Notes: generated from the sequence alone by a model not told the origin. A stretch of 64,000 nt of DNA from an uncultured Lachnospiraceae bacterium (GCA_910577735.1 CAJTOO010000003.1:1-64000), one strand, 5' to 3'. Positions 33,378 through 43,620 are shown, numbered from the stretch's first letter. Program-made: numbers and translations.

Positions 33378-36008
33378 TCACTGCACATACTTCTTCTCAA
33401 ACTCTTCCTGCGGCATGGGCTTGTCAAAATAATACCCCTGTATCATCCTGACCTTCATGCCTTCTAATACTTTATACTGCTTCTTTGTCTCGATTCCTTC
33501 CACACAGATGGATACACCGATAGCATCCGCCAGATCCGACACCATCCTGATAAAGGATTTGGAATAAGCGTCTTCCGCCAGATCTTTGACAAAGGACTGG
33601 TCCACCTTGATCACGTCAAAAGGCAGTTCCCTGATATGACTCAGGGAAGAATACCCCGTTCCAAAATCATCCAGCGCGATACGCACGCCAAGTTCCTTAA
33701 TCTGCGAAAGAATCCTTTTCATACGTCCTAAATCGTGAATGGCAAGTCCCTCCGTCACTTCCAATGTCAGGTTGTGCGGGTTAATGCCGCTTCCTTTGAC
33801 TATCTGAGATATAATCTGCACCACATCTGCCTGCAAAAGCTGCACCACGGAAAGATTCACATTAATCTTGTAGTCCGGGTGTCCATGGTCATTCCATTCT
33901 TTACAGGCTTTACATGCCTGCCGCAGCACATGCGTGCCGATGGGATTGATCAGCCCCAGATACTCCGCCAGTGGAATAAAGTCCACCGGGGACATAAAGC
34001 CCATTTTCTCACTGTTCCAGCGAATCAGCGCCTCTGCGCCGGTACATTTGTTATTTGCCTGAATATCTATGATCGGCTGGTAATATACCTCAAACTCCTG
34101 GTAATCGTTGACTGCGGCCTCACGCATATTCTTTTCCATGTTGAGACGCCTGTTGGAATCCGAATGCAGGGCATCTGTGTAGAAAGCCACCCGGTTTTTG
34201 CCGGTCTTTTTCGCCTCGTACATGGCGATATCCGCTTTCCTGATCAGATCCTCCACTGCCTCCCCCTTGGAGGGAAAGCGGACAATGCCCATACTCATGG
34301 TACAATAATAATCCGCCTCTTTTAATATCCAGGGTTTCTCAAAAACAGCCTGGATATTTTTCACGATTCGATCTAAGGATCTGCATTTGGCCGGCGGAAG
34401 AATGATCACAAACTCATCACCGCTCATGCGATAACACAGATTACTGATTCCCCGGATATTCTGTATGCCCCGGGCAATGGACTTTAATAAAATATCTCCA
34501 TACTGATGACCCAGGCTGTCATTGATGTGTTTAAAATCATCCAGATCCATATACAGCACTGCGCCCTCGCCGCCTGTTTTCTTTGCCGTATCCACATACC
34601 TCGCCAGATCCTTCTCACAGCGGATTCTGTTATTTAATCCTGTGAGTGCATCCGTGTATGCCTGTTTTTCAATTTTCTGCTGGTATATTCTTTTCTCTGT
34701 CACATCATAGATGGAGCACATCAGCGCCTGCCGGCCATCCATCCAGGTAATATTTTTATAAAAAATATCATAGAAACAGCCGCTCTCTTTCCGGTGGAAC
34801 TCCAGGATTCCACTGTCCTGTCCTTGCGGCATGCTGCTCTCAAAGATATCCGAAAGCTTATCCTGCTTAAGCTCTTCCTGGAACTCGTCACGCAGGCTCC
34901 TGTTCACAAACAGAATCCTGCCGTTCTCCCTGTCTTTGACATAAATGGAGCTTCCCACATTGTTGAGCACTTCCTCTAAGGCAGCATAAGAATCGGCCAG
35001 GGAATTTTTCTGCATCCGCCTGGTGAGAATACTCTGCAATACCTTTACGGAGTCATTCAGGAACTTGATCTCCTCCAAATCCCAGTTGCGGCTCTGCCGT
35101 TTCACCTCGAAACAGGCATACATGGCAATCTTGCCCTTCATCTTAACCGGCAGTGCCGCAAGCGCTGTAAGACCAGCCTTTTTCAGCTCCCCCTCGTATC
35201 CTTCCCTGCCAGCGGAAGAAGAGATGACAAGCGGTTTCTCCCTGTACAGATAAGCGGGTCTTGGCTGATTCCTGGTCCGATCCAAGGAAGAAACCACACC
35301 TGCATTGCACCACTCGGCGACCACATCCACCGTATCCGCATCATCCTGCTCAACCGCACACAGACAGGCATGGTCAATCTGCAGATAAGAGCCTATAATA
35401 CCCAGGCCTGCCGTCATAATCTCCTCCGCCGGCGCATCGCTCTCCAACATCTGTACAATCTCCGTGGTAGCCTCCATGCGCCGCAGCACTGCTTCCGTCT
35501 CTTCTCTGGAATACTGGCTGCGCCTGCTCTGGGCCACGGCATTCTCCACAGATACCTTATTGCATACAATCTGCAGGCTTGCCTCCCGCAGCAGATCCAA
35601 CGCCAGATTAAACCGGGACCAAGTGGTCTGACAGGCAAAGGCAGCGGCAAACTCTCTTCCCTCCTCGGAATCGGCATCCGACAATACGGCGCAGACCAGC
35701 CATGTAATGACCGGCCTGCCATGATCCTTGATACAGACAACCGCATACTTCACGGCGTCATTTTCTGTGTCTTCCACCGCCTGTTCTTCCAGACTGCTTC
35801 CTTCCACCCTGTCATACAGGGCATATATCTGTTCTCCGGACACCACGGCCGCAAGTCGGTCTTTGTCCTCCTGCTCACCCGACATCTCTGTGAGCACGGC
35901 GCCTTCACTGTCCAGACACATTGCATACAGCCCTGCCGTCACGCAGAACTTGTCCTGCAATCCCTTTAATGCTTCCTTTTCTATTATCCTGTTATATATA
36001 CCGTCCAT
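33378..36008 (-). CDS. Sensor protein with PocR, GAF, PAS, GGDEF and EAL domains
   Basis: An 876-residue cytosolic protein without membrane segments, for turnover of cyclic di-GMP. Residues 1-150 resemble the PocR ligand-sensing domain (LQDKFCVTAGLYAMCLDSEG). About 185-335 looks like GAF, about 345-440 like PAS (NNVGSSIYVKDRENGRILFVN). The GGDEF domain carries SGDEF at 529-533, a variant usually still active. The EAL domain has EALIRW (E659), NVNLS and DFGTGYSSL, so it should be able to cut c-di-GMP. It is read 60 bases after guaB, which supplies precursors of GTP. The signal sensed is unknown. Confidence 0.9.
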   Translation of the reverse strand: MDGIYNRIIEKEALKGLQDKFCVTAGLYAMCLDSEGAVLTEMSGEQEDKDRLAAVVSGEQIYALYDRVEGSSLEEQAVEDTENDAVKYAVVCIKDHGRPVITWLVCAVLSDADSEEGREFAAAFACQTTWSRFNLALDLLREASLQIVCNKVSVENAVAQSRRSQYSREETEAVLRRMEATTEIVQMLESDAPAEEIMTAGLGIIGSYLQIDHACLCAVEQDDADTVDVVAEWCNAGVVSSLDRTRNQPRPAYLYREKPLVISSSAGREGYEGELKKAGLTALAALPVKMKGKIAMYACFEVKRQSRNWDLEEIKFLNDSVKVLQSILTRRMQKNSLADSYAALEEVLNNVGSSIYVKDRENGRILFVNRSLRDEFQEELKQDKLSDIFESSMPQGQDSGILEFHRKESGCFYDIFYKNITWMDGRQALMCSIYDVTEKRIYQQKIEKQAYTDALTGLNNRIRCEKDLARYVDTAKKTGGEGAVLYMDLDDFKHINDSLGHQYGDILLKSIARGIQNIRGISNLCYRMSGDEFVIILPPAKCRSLDRIVKNIQAVFEKPWILKEADYYCTMSMGIVRFPSKGEAVEDLIRKADIAMYEAKKTGKNRVAFYTDALHSDSNRRLNMEKNMREAAVNDYQEFEVYYQPIIDIQANNKCTGAEALIRWNSEKMGFMSPVDFIPLAEYLGLINPIGTHVLRQACKACKEWNDHGHPDYKINVNLSVVQLLQADVVQIISQIVKGSGINPHNLTLEVTEGLAIHDLGRMKRILSQIKELGVRIALDDFGTGYSSLSHIRELPFDVIKVDQSFVKDLAEDAYSKSFIRMVSDLADAIGVSICVEGIETKKQYKVLEGMKVRMIQGYYFDKPMPQEEFEKKYVQ

Positions 36009-36068
36009 GTCACTGTCTTCTTCAACCCATCTCCCACGAAAACGCTGGTTTATCCTGCTTCTTACTCT

Positions 36069-37523
36069 CTATTCATCCACACTGTAATTGGGCGCTTCTT
36101 TTGTGATATGAATATCGTGAGGATGACTCTCTTTCAGGGATGCCGCAGAAATCTTGACAAACCGGCCCTTCTGCTTCAGCTCCTCGATGGTGGATGTACC
36201 GCAATATCCCATACCGGAACGCAATCCGCCCATCAACTGGAATACTGTATCCTCCACGCTTCCCTTATAAGCCACACGGCCTTCCACACCTTCCGGCACA
36301 AGCTTCTTGGCATCGCTCTGGAAATAGCGGTCCTTACTGCCGTTCTCCATAGCCGCAATGGATCCCATACCACGGTATACCTTGTATTTTCTTCCCTGAT
36401 ACAGTTCATAAGTACCCGGGCTCTCCTCACATCCTGCAAACATACTGCCCATCATGCAGACATTACCGCCAGCCGCAATGGCTTTGGTCATATCCCCGGA
36501 ATACTTGATGCCGCCATCTGCAATGATCGGCACACCGTACTCTTTGGCCACCGCATAGGCATCCATGATAGCCGAAATCTGCGGCACGCCGATACCTGCC
36601 ACCACTCTGGTGGTACAGATGGAACCAGGACCGATACCCACCTTAACGGCATCCGCACCGGCCTCAATCAGGGCCTTTGTGCCTTCACCGGTAGCCACGT
36701 TACCGGCAATCACCTGCAAATCCGGGAACTTATTCTTGATCATCTTAAGACAGTTGAGCACATTCTCAGAATGTCCGTGGGCAGAATCCAACACAATCAC
36801 GTCCACTTTGGCATTCATCAGCGCTTCCACCCGGTCAAGCACATTGGCGGTAATACCAACGCCGGCCCCGCACAGAAGCCTGCCCTGGCTGTCCTTGGCA
36901 GAGAGCGGATACTTGATGGTCTTTTCTATATCCTTAATCGTAATAAGCCCTACCAAATTATAGTCATCGTCCACGATGGGCAGCTTTTCTTTCCTTGCCT
37001 TTGCCAGGATCTGCTTTGCCTCATCCAAGGTAATGCCTGCTTTGGCTGTGATCAGATTCTCCGAGGTCATGGACTCTTTAATTTTCTTGGTGAAATCTGT
37101 TTCGAATTTTAAATCCCGATTGGTAATGATACCGACCAGTTTCCTGCCTTCTGTGATAGGCACGCCTGAAATCCTGAATTTGGCCATCAAGGCATCTGCA
37201 TCGGCCAGTGTATGATCCGGGGTCAAAGAAAAAGGATCCGTGATGACGCCGTTCTCCGAACGTTTGACCTTGTCTACCTCTTCGGCCTGCGCCTCAATGG
37301 ACATATTTTTATGAATGATTCCGATACCGCCCTGTCTCGCCATCGCAATCGCCATCCTGTGTTCTGTCACAGTATCCATCCCCGCACTCATCATGGGAAT
37401 GTTAAGTTTGATTTTTTTCGTCAGGTACGTTGTCAAGTCCACCTGATTCGGAATAACCTGTGAATAACTCGGCACCAATAGCACATCGTCAAAAGTAATC
37501 CCTTCACCAATTATCTGACCCAT
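36069..37523 (-). CDS. guaB: IMP dehydrogenase
   Basis: Oxidises IMP to XMP with NAD, the rate-limiting step toward GTP. The 484-residue protein has the barrel with GPGSICTTRVVAGIG (catalytic C303), two CBS repeats inserted at about 95-205 (SGVPITEGRKLVGIITNRDL and LPIVDDDYNLVGLITIKD), and YRGMGSIAAM in the flap region. Length is normal. A GGAGGAG ribosome site precedes the ATG. Confidence 0.97.
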   Translation of the reverse strand: MGQIIGEGITFDDVLLVPSYSQVIPNQVDLTTYLTKKIKLNIPMMSAGMDTVTEHRMAIAMARQGGIGIIHKNMSIEAQAEEVDKVKRSENGVITDPFSLTPDHTLADADALMAKFRISGVPITEGRKLVGIITNRDLKFETDFTKKIKESMTSENLITAKAGITLDEAKQILAKARKEKLPIVDDDYNLVGLITIKDIEKTIKYPLSAKDSQGRLLCGAGVGITANVLDRVEALMNAKVDVIVLDSAHGHSENVLNCLKMIKNKFPDLQVIAGNVATGEGTKALIEAGADAVKVGIGPGSICTTRVVAGIGVPQISAIMDAYAVAKEYGVPIIADGGIKYSGDMTKAIAAGGNVCMMGSMFAGCEESPGTYELYQGRKYKVYRGMGSIAAMENGSKDRYFQSDAKKLVPEGVEGRVAYKGSVEDTVFQLMGGLRSGMGYCGTSTIEELKQKGRFVKISAASLKESHPHDIHITKEAPNYSVDE

Positions 37524-37565
37524 TTTGTCTCCTCCTGTTGTTAAATATAGTATTTCCAGTTACAT

Positions 37566-37590
37566 AAAAAGCGCAAAATCTCTTTTGCGC
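37566..37590 (-). terminator. Terminator after the DUF6106-like gene
   Basis: GCGCAAAA and TTTTGCGC form a perfect 8-bp stem with loop GAGA, followed on the minus strand by TTTTTATG, only 13 bases after the upstream stop codon. Confidence 0.85.
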
Positions 37591-37603
37591 TGATTATTCT
37601 TTG

Positions 37604-38098
37604 TCAATCCCGAAACACCTTTCTGGGTGCAACATTCTGTATTGCCTTGATCATATCCTCATTCGGTTCAATGATCACCTTGACATCACCGTTGCACACC
37701 ATCATATACCGTTTCTCCGGCTGGTCTGCCACGCCGGAACTGTAATCCAGTGTTTTCGTATTGCGGTTTTTATAAGAGTCCAGTCTGTGGGAATTTAACG
37801 GCGCCATGATCTCCATCTGCTCTACCATGAAACTGCCGGCCTTTTTCCTCCTGCTTTTGGCCATAACCTTGTCAATACTGATCTCCTTGTCCAAATACAG
37901 GTATTCATATTCGATATCTGCGTTCATATAAGCAAAATAAGCGCCTATACCAGTTGCCACCGCCACCAGCAGACCAGGCAGAAGTCTCATCCCGATGATC
38001 ACGAACACCACTGTCAGCATGATCAGCAGTATCTTCAAAAAGCTCATCACCACAGAAGATTTCCTCGCCACCAGACATTCCACATACCCTTCGCTCAT
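37604..38098 (-). CDS. Small membrane protein, DUF6106-like
   Basis: A 164-residue protein with two hydrophobic segments (about 19-55) and a C-terminal cytoplasmic domain containing MVEQMEIMAPLNSHRLDSY and YMMVCNGDVKVIIEPNEDMI. The pattern matches DUF6106 proteins of Lachnospiraceae as I remember them; not verified. The ATG at 38098 has GGAGGA six bases upstream, while the open frame extends 23 codons further with no support. It is monocistronic, with its own terminator. Confidence 0.78.
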   Translation of the reverse strand: MSEGYVECLVARKSSVVMSFLKILLIMLTVVFVIIGMRLLPGLLVAVATGIGAYFAYMNADIEYEYLYLDKEISIDKVMAKSRRKKAGSFMVEQMEIMAPLNSHRLDSYKNRNTKTLDYSSGVADQPEKRYMMVCNGDVKVIIEPNEDMIKAIQNVAPRKVFRD

Positions 38099-38327
38099 CT
38101 TATCTCCTCCATAACTTTTCACAGTCTTTCTGTCTTTACCGCGAAATATAAGGATATCATATACCAAATCTAAGAAAGTTTCAAGAGAATGTAGTATAAA
38201 TTGGACAGCCTGCTTCTTTATATTTTTTTAAGGAAGATTTACGAACGTTTCATTGACAGGCTCCTGTTTAAAACGTATGATAATTTCAGCAGATTGATTG
38301 AAAATGACCGGAAAGAGGAGGCAGATC

Positions 38328-39161
38328 ATGTCATCACAGATGTCAGTCCACGATGAAATCAGGGAACAGCATAAGAAAACAAAGGATATGACTTTGCAGG
38401 GGAAATTGTCCTATTTCTGGTATTATTATAAGATACACGCCATCGTTGCCATTCTTGTAATCATCTTTATCATATCCTTTGTCCGTCAGTTAATGACACA
38501 CAAAGAATACGGTTTCTATGCGGCGTTTATCAATGCGGTTTCTTATGAGCCGAATGATGAAACCCCTGCCGCATGGGCAGAAGAATTTCTGGAATACTCC
38601 GGTCTTGATCCGGATGCATATCAGGTCTATATTGACACATCTGTCACAATTTCCGAAGACATGGGGTCTCCCTATGCGGCTTCCAATCGGGAGAAGCTGG
38701 TTGTCATGATGCAGGTAGGCGAAATCGACACCCTCATCTCCGATACGGAAACCTTTGAGGGATATGCCCAGGTAGAATATTTCTATGATCTTGAGACCAT
38801 CTTCTCCCCCGAAGAGCTGGCCCCTTATCAGGCGTATCTCTATTATACGGATGCCGCCACTTTCAACCGTGAAGAGGATGACATTCTGAATAAAGAAGAG
38901 GCACAGCAGGCTGTCTATGCACAGGACATCGATCATACAGATCCTTCTGCCATGACGGATCCTGTGGCTGTGGGCATCTGTATTCCGGCTGCCGGCAACA
39001 AACTGGCCGACGCCGGTTACTATGACTACCTGACAGACAATAACACCACTTTCCAGGGACATCCCTCACAGGCTGTTCTGGGAATCCCCGTAAGCAATCA
39101 GGAACCTCAGCTTGTGCTGAAGTTCCTGGAATACCTGGGCGTTGTGCAAGCCGCCCGGTAG
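38328..39161 (+). CDS. Single-pass membrane protein of unknown function
   Basis: A 277-residue protein: a cytoplasmic, charged N-terminus, a YFWYYYKIHAI motif leading into one membrane segment (about 38-57), and an acidic extracytoplasmic domain of about 210 residues rich in Asp, Glu and Tyr. I have seen the YYKIH pattern in Lachnospiraceae hypothetical proteins, but no function is known. The ATG at 38328 follows GAGGAGG by six bases. It is an isolated plus-strand gene converging on the epimerase gene. Confidence 0.75.
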   Translation: MSSQMSVHDEIREQHKKTKDMTLQGKLSYFWYYYKIHAIVAILVIIFIISFVRQLMTHKEYGFYAAFINAVSYEPNDETPAAWAEEFLEYSGLDPDAYQVYIDTSVTISEDMGSPYAASNREKLVVMMQVGEIDTLISDTETFEGYAQVEYFYDLETIFSPEELAPYQAYLYYTDAATFNREEDDILNKEEAQQAVYAQDIDHTDPSAMTDPVAVGICIPAAGNKLADAGYYDYLTDNNTTFQGHPSQAVLGIPVSNQEPQLVLKFLEYLGVVQAAR

Positions 39162-39213
39162 CAGCCTATCACATTTTCCCTCTGTTTATATGTGCGTTTT
39201 ATCATCCTGCTTC

Positions 39214-40248
39214 TTACAGTAATGATTTCTTCGCGGCCTCCACTGCCTCAATCACTCTGTCACACCACTGGTCAAACTCCGGATCTTCCTTCTGACACTC
39301 TTCCGGGTGCGACAGCACATAATCCAGAGCGATCCGCACACCCTGGTCAAAGCGTACCGTGGTTTCCATATCCGGTACTGCCCTCTTAAGCTTACTGTTA
39401 TCAAAGACCACCGAGACCGCTTTATCCCCGATCAGACTTCCTGTAAAGTCATAGCCGTAAGCATCTCCCACCGCTGACAAAAAGTCTGACGATACATGAT
39501 AGGCTTTAAGCTTTACGCCCAGTGCATCTGCAATGGTTTCGTAAATCTGGTTCCAGGTCAGCGTCTCATCACTGGTAATCTGAAATGCCTCCCCAATGGC
39601 ATGACGATTTCCCATCAGGCCGGTATACCCTATGGCAAAATCCCGATTGAATGTGAGCGTCCACAGGGAAGTCCCGTCCCCCTGGATAATGACCGGTTTC
39701 TCCTCCATCATACGCTTGATCACCTGCCAGAACCCATTGTTGCCGTGTACGCCCAGGGGAATATGTCTTTCGTCATAGGTGTGGCTCGGTCTGACAATGG
39801 TCACCGGAAATCCCTCTTCCCGGTATTTGCGCATCAGAAACTCCTCACAGGCAATCTTATCTCTAGAATACTGCCAGTGCGGATTGGCCAGGGTTGTACC
39901 TTCTGTAATGATATATCCTGCTGCCGGCTTGTGATAAGCGGATGCAGAACTTATGTACATATACTGACCTGTCTTTCCCTGAAAGAGTCTGTAATCCCGC
40001 TCCACATCCCTGACCGTAAACCCGATAAATTCGCAGACAGTATCAAAAGTGAGGTCTTTGATCTTTTCCGCCACATCCTGCTCATTGTTCACATCTGCAA
40101 TAATCTGATGAACGCCCGGGGGCATGGCATCCTTCCGGTTGCCCCGGTTGAGAAGCCAGACTTCCCAGTTCAGCTCCTGTGCAAGCCGTTCTACAACGGC
40201 TGTGCTGATGACTCCTGTTCCGCCGATAAATAACGCTTTTTTCTTCAT
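39214..40248 (-). CDS. NAD-dependent epimerase/dehydratase-like protein
   Basis: A 344-residue extended short-chain dehydrogenase. The Rossmann motif is ALFIGGTGVIS (5-15), somewhat unlike the usual GxTGFIG. The active-site region reads YISSASAYHKP, with a Ser-Ala-Tyr order, while the expected YxxxK lysine is not clear. The protein resembles sugar-nucleotide epimerases and CSP41-like RNA-binding relatives. The substrate is unknown and it may not be an epimerase. It lies downstream of gatB by 96 bases, perhaps as a separate unit. Confidence 0.8.
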   Translation of the reverse strand: MKKKALFIGGTGVISTAVVERLAQELNWEVWLLNRGNRKDAMPPGVHQIIADVNNEQDVAEKIKDLTFDTVCEFIGFTVRDVERDYRLFQGKTGQYMYISSASAYHKPAAGYIITEGTTLANPHWQYSRDKIACEEFLMRKYREEGFPVTIVRPSHTYDERHIPLGVHGNNGFWQVIKRMMEEKPVIIQGDGTSLWTLTFNRDFAIGYTGLMGNRHAIGEAFQITSDETLTWNQIYETIADALGVKLKAYHVSSDFLSAVGDAYGYDFTGSLIGDKAVSVVFDNSKLKRAVPDMETTVRFDQGVRIALDYVLSHPEECQKEDPEFDQWCDRVIEAVEAAKKSLL

Positions 40249-40344
40249 ACGCTTGCTGTCCTTTCCTGAACCTTTCCTTTTATTCTATCACAAGTTGCTG
40301 CCTCACGTCATTTATTTCGCTTCTATAATTATAGGAGTTCCTTC

Positions 40345-41778
40345 TTATAAAAGTTCCTTCAGCATCCTGTTCACAGCGCCGGGATCGGCCTTGCCCTTCA
40401 TGGCCTTCATGGTCTGCCCCACCAGGAAACCAATGGCCTTCTCCTTGCCGCCTCTGTAGTCTGCCACCGACTGGGGATTGGCAGCAATCACTTCCTCCAC
40501 AGCCTTCTTAAGCGCGCCCTCATCGTTGACCGTTTTCAGTCCTTTCTGCTCCACATACTGTTCCGGATCCACATCTTCCTCAAACATCACCTCGAAGACT
40601 TCCTTGGCCACAGAACTGTTGACTGCCCTGGCATCCACAAGCCCGATCAGTTTCGCCAGATGTTCCGGTGAAAATCGCAGGTCTTCCGCGTCCAGTTCCT
40701 TTTCTTTCATCAAGCGCAAGGTCTCCCCCATCAGCCAGTTGGACACCTTCTTGGGCTCAGCGCCCAGGGACACGGTTTCCTCGAAGATGTCTGCCATATG
40801 CTTGGACTGGGTAATTATCTCAATGTCATAATCAGGAATCCCAAAGGCTTCCTTATAACGCTTCATCTTCTCCCCCCGAAACTCCGGCTGTTTGTCACGG
40901 ATTGCCGCAAGCATCTCATCACTGACCCGGATCGGCACCAGATCCGGATCCGGAAAATACCGGTAGTCCTGGGCATCTTCCTTACTGCGCATGGCGTAAG
41001 ATTCTCCCTTGCTATCGTCCCATCTGCGGGTTTCCTGCACCACCCTTTGCCCAGATGCAAGCAGCTCTATCTGCCGCTCTCTCTCCCCCGCGATTGCCCG
41101 GGAAATGGCCTTGAAGGAATTCAGGTTCTTCATCTCTGTGCGCACGCCAAACTCCTTTGCTCCCAGTTCCCGGACAGAGAGATTCACATCCGCGCGCATG
41201 GATCCCTCCTGAAGTTTACAGTCAGAAGCTCCCAGATACTGAATGATCAGACGCAGCTTTTCCAGATAGGCTATGACCTCTTCGGCGCTGCGCATATCCG
41301 GCTCAGATACAATCTCAATCAGAGGCACCCCGGAACGGTTATAATCTACTAGGGAGCAGTCTTCCCACGCATCATGAATCAGTTTACCCGCATCTTCTTC
41401 CATATGAATCTCATGGATTCCCACAGACTTGGTGCCCCCTTCTTCTGTCGCAATCTCCACACTGCCGTTTCGGCAGATGGGCAGATACAGCTGGGAAATC
41501 TGGTAATTCTGCGGATTGTCCGGGTAAAAATAATTCTTGCGGTCAAACTTGGCATATCTGGTAATGTCACAGCCGGTGGCCAGCCCCACCGCGATGGCAT
41601 ATTCCAACACCTGTTTATTTAACACCGGCAAAGAGCCCGGCATACCGGTACAGACCGGACAGGTCTGGGTATTGGGCCCGGCTCCAAAGGCAGTGGAGCA
41701 GCCGCAGAATATCTTGGTTTTCGTGGCCAGTTCCACATGCACTTCCAGGCCGATAACAGTCTCATATTGTCTGCTCAT
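40345..41778 (-). CDS. gatB: Asp/Glu-tRNA amidotransferase subunit B
   Basis: tRNA-binding and kinase-like subunit of GatCAB, which converts Asp-tRNA(Asn) and Glu-tRNA(Gln) to Asn- and Gln-tRNA. The 477 residues show the early ETVIGLEVHVEL, the zinc-site CGCS, NRSGVPLIEIVSEPDMRS and a C-terminal YqeY-like helical domain ending in KGKADPGAVNRMLKELL. ATG at 41778 follows GGAGG by five bases; an upstream ATG lacks support. It is the last gat gene, 32 bases after gatA. Confidence 0.97.
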   Translation of the reverse strand: MSRQYETVIGLEVHVELATKTKIFCGCSTAFGAGPNTQTCPVCTGMPGSLPVLNKQVLEYAIAVGLATGCDITRYAKFDRKNYFYPDNPQNYQISQLYLPICRNGSVEIATEEGGTKSVGIHEIHMEEDAGKLIHDAWEDCSLVDYNRSGVPLIEIVSEPDMRSAEEVIAYLEKLRLIIQYLGASDCKLQEGSMRADVNLSVRELGAKEFGVRTEMKNLNSFKAISRAIAGERERQIELLASGQRVVQETRRWDDSKGESYAMRSKEDAQDYRYFPDPDLVPIRVSDEMLAAIRDKQPEFRGEKMKRYKEAFGIPDYDIEIITQSKHMADIFEETVSLGAEPKKVSNWLMGETLRLMKEKELDAEDLRFSPEHLAKLIGLVDARAVNSSVAKEVFEVMFEEDVDPEQYVEQKGLKTVNDEGALKKAVEEVIAANPQSVADYRGGKEKAIGFLVGQTMKAMKGKADPGAVNRMLKELL

Positions 41779-41810
41779 AACATCCTCCATAATTTCACTC
41801 TGCAAAATAT

Positions 41811-43241
41811 CTATTGCACCTCATAAGTATAAGCCGCCTGCAGCAGTTTCTTCTCCTGGAAACAGTCCCCGATCAGCTGCATGCCGATGGGAAGGCCCTT
41901 GCTGTCCTGTCCGCAGGGAACGCTGATGGCCGGCAGTCCCGCCAGATTGACAGCGATGGTATAGATATCCCCCAGATACATCTTGATCGGGTCTGCCAGA
42001 CTCTCCCCTAACTTCGGCGCCGTGGTGGGCGCCACCGGCCCAAGAATCATGTCATACCGCATAAAGGCTTTGTCAAAAGCCTGTTTGATCAGCGCCTTCA
42101 CCCGCAGGGCTTTCAGATAATAGGCATCGTAATAACCGGAACTTAAGACAAAAGAGCCCAGCATGATGCGGCGTTTCACTTCCTCTCCAAATCCCTCCGA
42201 ACGGGATTTCTTATACATATGATGAAGTCCTGCATACTCTTTGGTGCGGTACCCGTATTTGATGCCGTCATAGCGTTCCAGATTGGAACTGGCCTCTGCC
42301 GCCGCTATGGTATAGTAAGCGGGAATGGCGTATTCCACCAGACTGAGATCAAACCGCTCCACCACTGCACCCTGGGCTTCCAGTACCCTGGCCGCCTGCA
42401 GGATGGCATCCTTTACCTCCTCATCCAGACCCGCTCCCAGATAGTCATTGGGGATACCAATCCGCATACCTCTCACATCTTCCACCAGAGCCTTAGTAAA
42501 GTCTGTGTCCTGCCTGTCAAGAGAAGTAGAATCCTTATCGTCATGGGAAGCAATGGCTTCCAGGACCGCAGCACAGTCCCGCACATCCTTCGTCAGCGGT
42601 CCGATCTGGTCCAAGGAAGAACCATAGGCAATCAGGCCATAACGGGACACCGTACCATACGTGGGTTTCATGCCCACCACACCGCAATAAGATGCAGGCT
42701 GTCTGATGGAACCGCCGGTGTCGGAACCCAGGGCACAGAAACACTCCCCTGCCGCCACCGCCGCTGCCGAACCGCCGGAAGAACCACCCGGCACATAATC
42801 CGTATTATGGGGATTCCTGGTGACTCCATAAGCGGAAGTCTCTGTGGTAGATCCCATGGCAAATTCGTCCATGTTAGTCTTCCCCAGAATCACGGCTCCG
42901 GCCTCCTGCAGACGCAGCACTGCTTCTGCCGTATAGGTTGGCACGAAGTTATGCAAAATCCTGGATGCGCAGGTGGTAAGGATACCTTCCGTGCACAGAT
43001 TATCCTTAACCGCCATGGGCACACCGGCTAAGGGACCTGAAAGTTCCCCTTTCTCGATCTTCTCCTGAACCCTGGCCGCCTGCCGCAGGGCTCCCTCTTT
43101 GTTAACTGTCACATAACAATTCAATTGTTTATCTTCTTCCTCAATCCGGTCCAGCATGGCCTGCGTGGCTTCCACTGCAGTGGTCTTGCCCTCCCGGATT
43201 GCCGCCGCCAGGGAAACGGCAGTCATGTCTGTTATACGCAT
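41811..43241 (-). CDS. gatA: Asp/Glu-tRNA amidotransferase subunit A
   Basis: Glutaminase subunit of GatCAB, supplying ammonia from glutamine. The 476-residue amidase-signature protein has the catalytic lysine in AVKDNLCT, and the Ser-cis-Ser motif GGSSGGSAAAVAAG plus GSDTGGSIRQPAS. I take the ATG at 43241 (MRITDMTAVSL...) because GGAGGAAAG precedes it and the family usually starts this way; ATGs five and six codons earlier also have a good site (AAGGGGGA). It follows gatC by about 90 bases. Confidence 0.96.
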   Translation of the reverse strand: MRITDMTAVSLAAAIREGKTTAVEATQAMLDRIEEEDKQLNCYVTVNKEGALRQAARVQEKIEKGELSGPLAGVPMAVKDNLCTEGILTTCASRILHNFVPTYTAEAVLRLQEAGAVILGKTNMDEFAMGSTTETSAYGVTRNPHNTDYVPGGSSGGSAAAVAAGECFCALGSDTGGSIRQPASYCGVVGMKPTYGTVSRYGLIAYGSSLDQIGPLTKDVRDCAAVLEAIASHDDKDSTSLDRQDTDFTKALVEDVRGMRIGIPNDYLGAGLDEEVKDAILQAARVLEAQGAVVERFDLSLVEYAIPAYYTIAAAEASSNLERYDGIKYGYRTKEYAGLHHMYKKSRSEGFGEEVKRRIMLGSFVLSSGYYDAYYLKALRVKALIKQAFDKAFMRYDMILGPVAPTTAPKLGESLADPIKMYLGDIYTIAVNLAGLPAISVPCGQDSKGLPIGMQLIGDCFQEKKLLQAAYTYEVQ

Positions 43242-43329
43242 TTTGCTTTCCTCCATCATCAATCCCCCTTGCAGATTCTTCACGCGACAAGGGGCTTAGC
43301 TTTATCATCGTCAAGCTCCGGCCTGCGGA

Positions 43330-43620
43330 TCAGAATGTCCGCGGCACCATAAACATGCCGTCCTTCTCCTGCGGGGCATTGGCCAGCAGCTGCTCCCTCA
43401 TCTCCCCATTCGTCACCTCATCTTCCCGGAACACATTCTGTACCGGGAACACATGGGACATGGGCTCCACGTCTGTGGTATCCAGTTCGCCCAGTTTGTC
43501 AATATAGTCTAACATCCTGCCCATATCCCGCCTGGCCTGTTCCTTCTCCTGGTCAGAGAGTTCCAGTTTCGCCAGAATGCCTACATATTCTATTGTCTCG
43601 TCACTGATCTTGTTTGCCAT
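43330..43620 (-). CDS. gatC: Asp/Glu-tRNA amidotransferase subunit C
   Basis: A 96-residue linker subunit that holds GatA and GatB together. Typical features are ISDETIEYVGILAKLELSDQE at the start, LDYIDKLGELDTTDVEPMSHV in the middle and REDEV near the end. The ATG at 43620 is twelve bases from GGAGG; an in-frame TTG at 43626 has a six-base spacing and could be the true start. It lies 60 bases after aspS. Confidence 0.94.
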   Translation of the reverse strand: MANKISDETIEYVGILAKLELSDQEKEQARRDMGRMLDYIDKLGELDTTDVEPMSHVFPVQNVFREDEVTNGEMREQLLANAPQEKDGMFMVPRTF

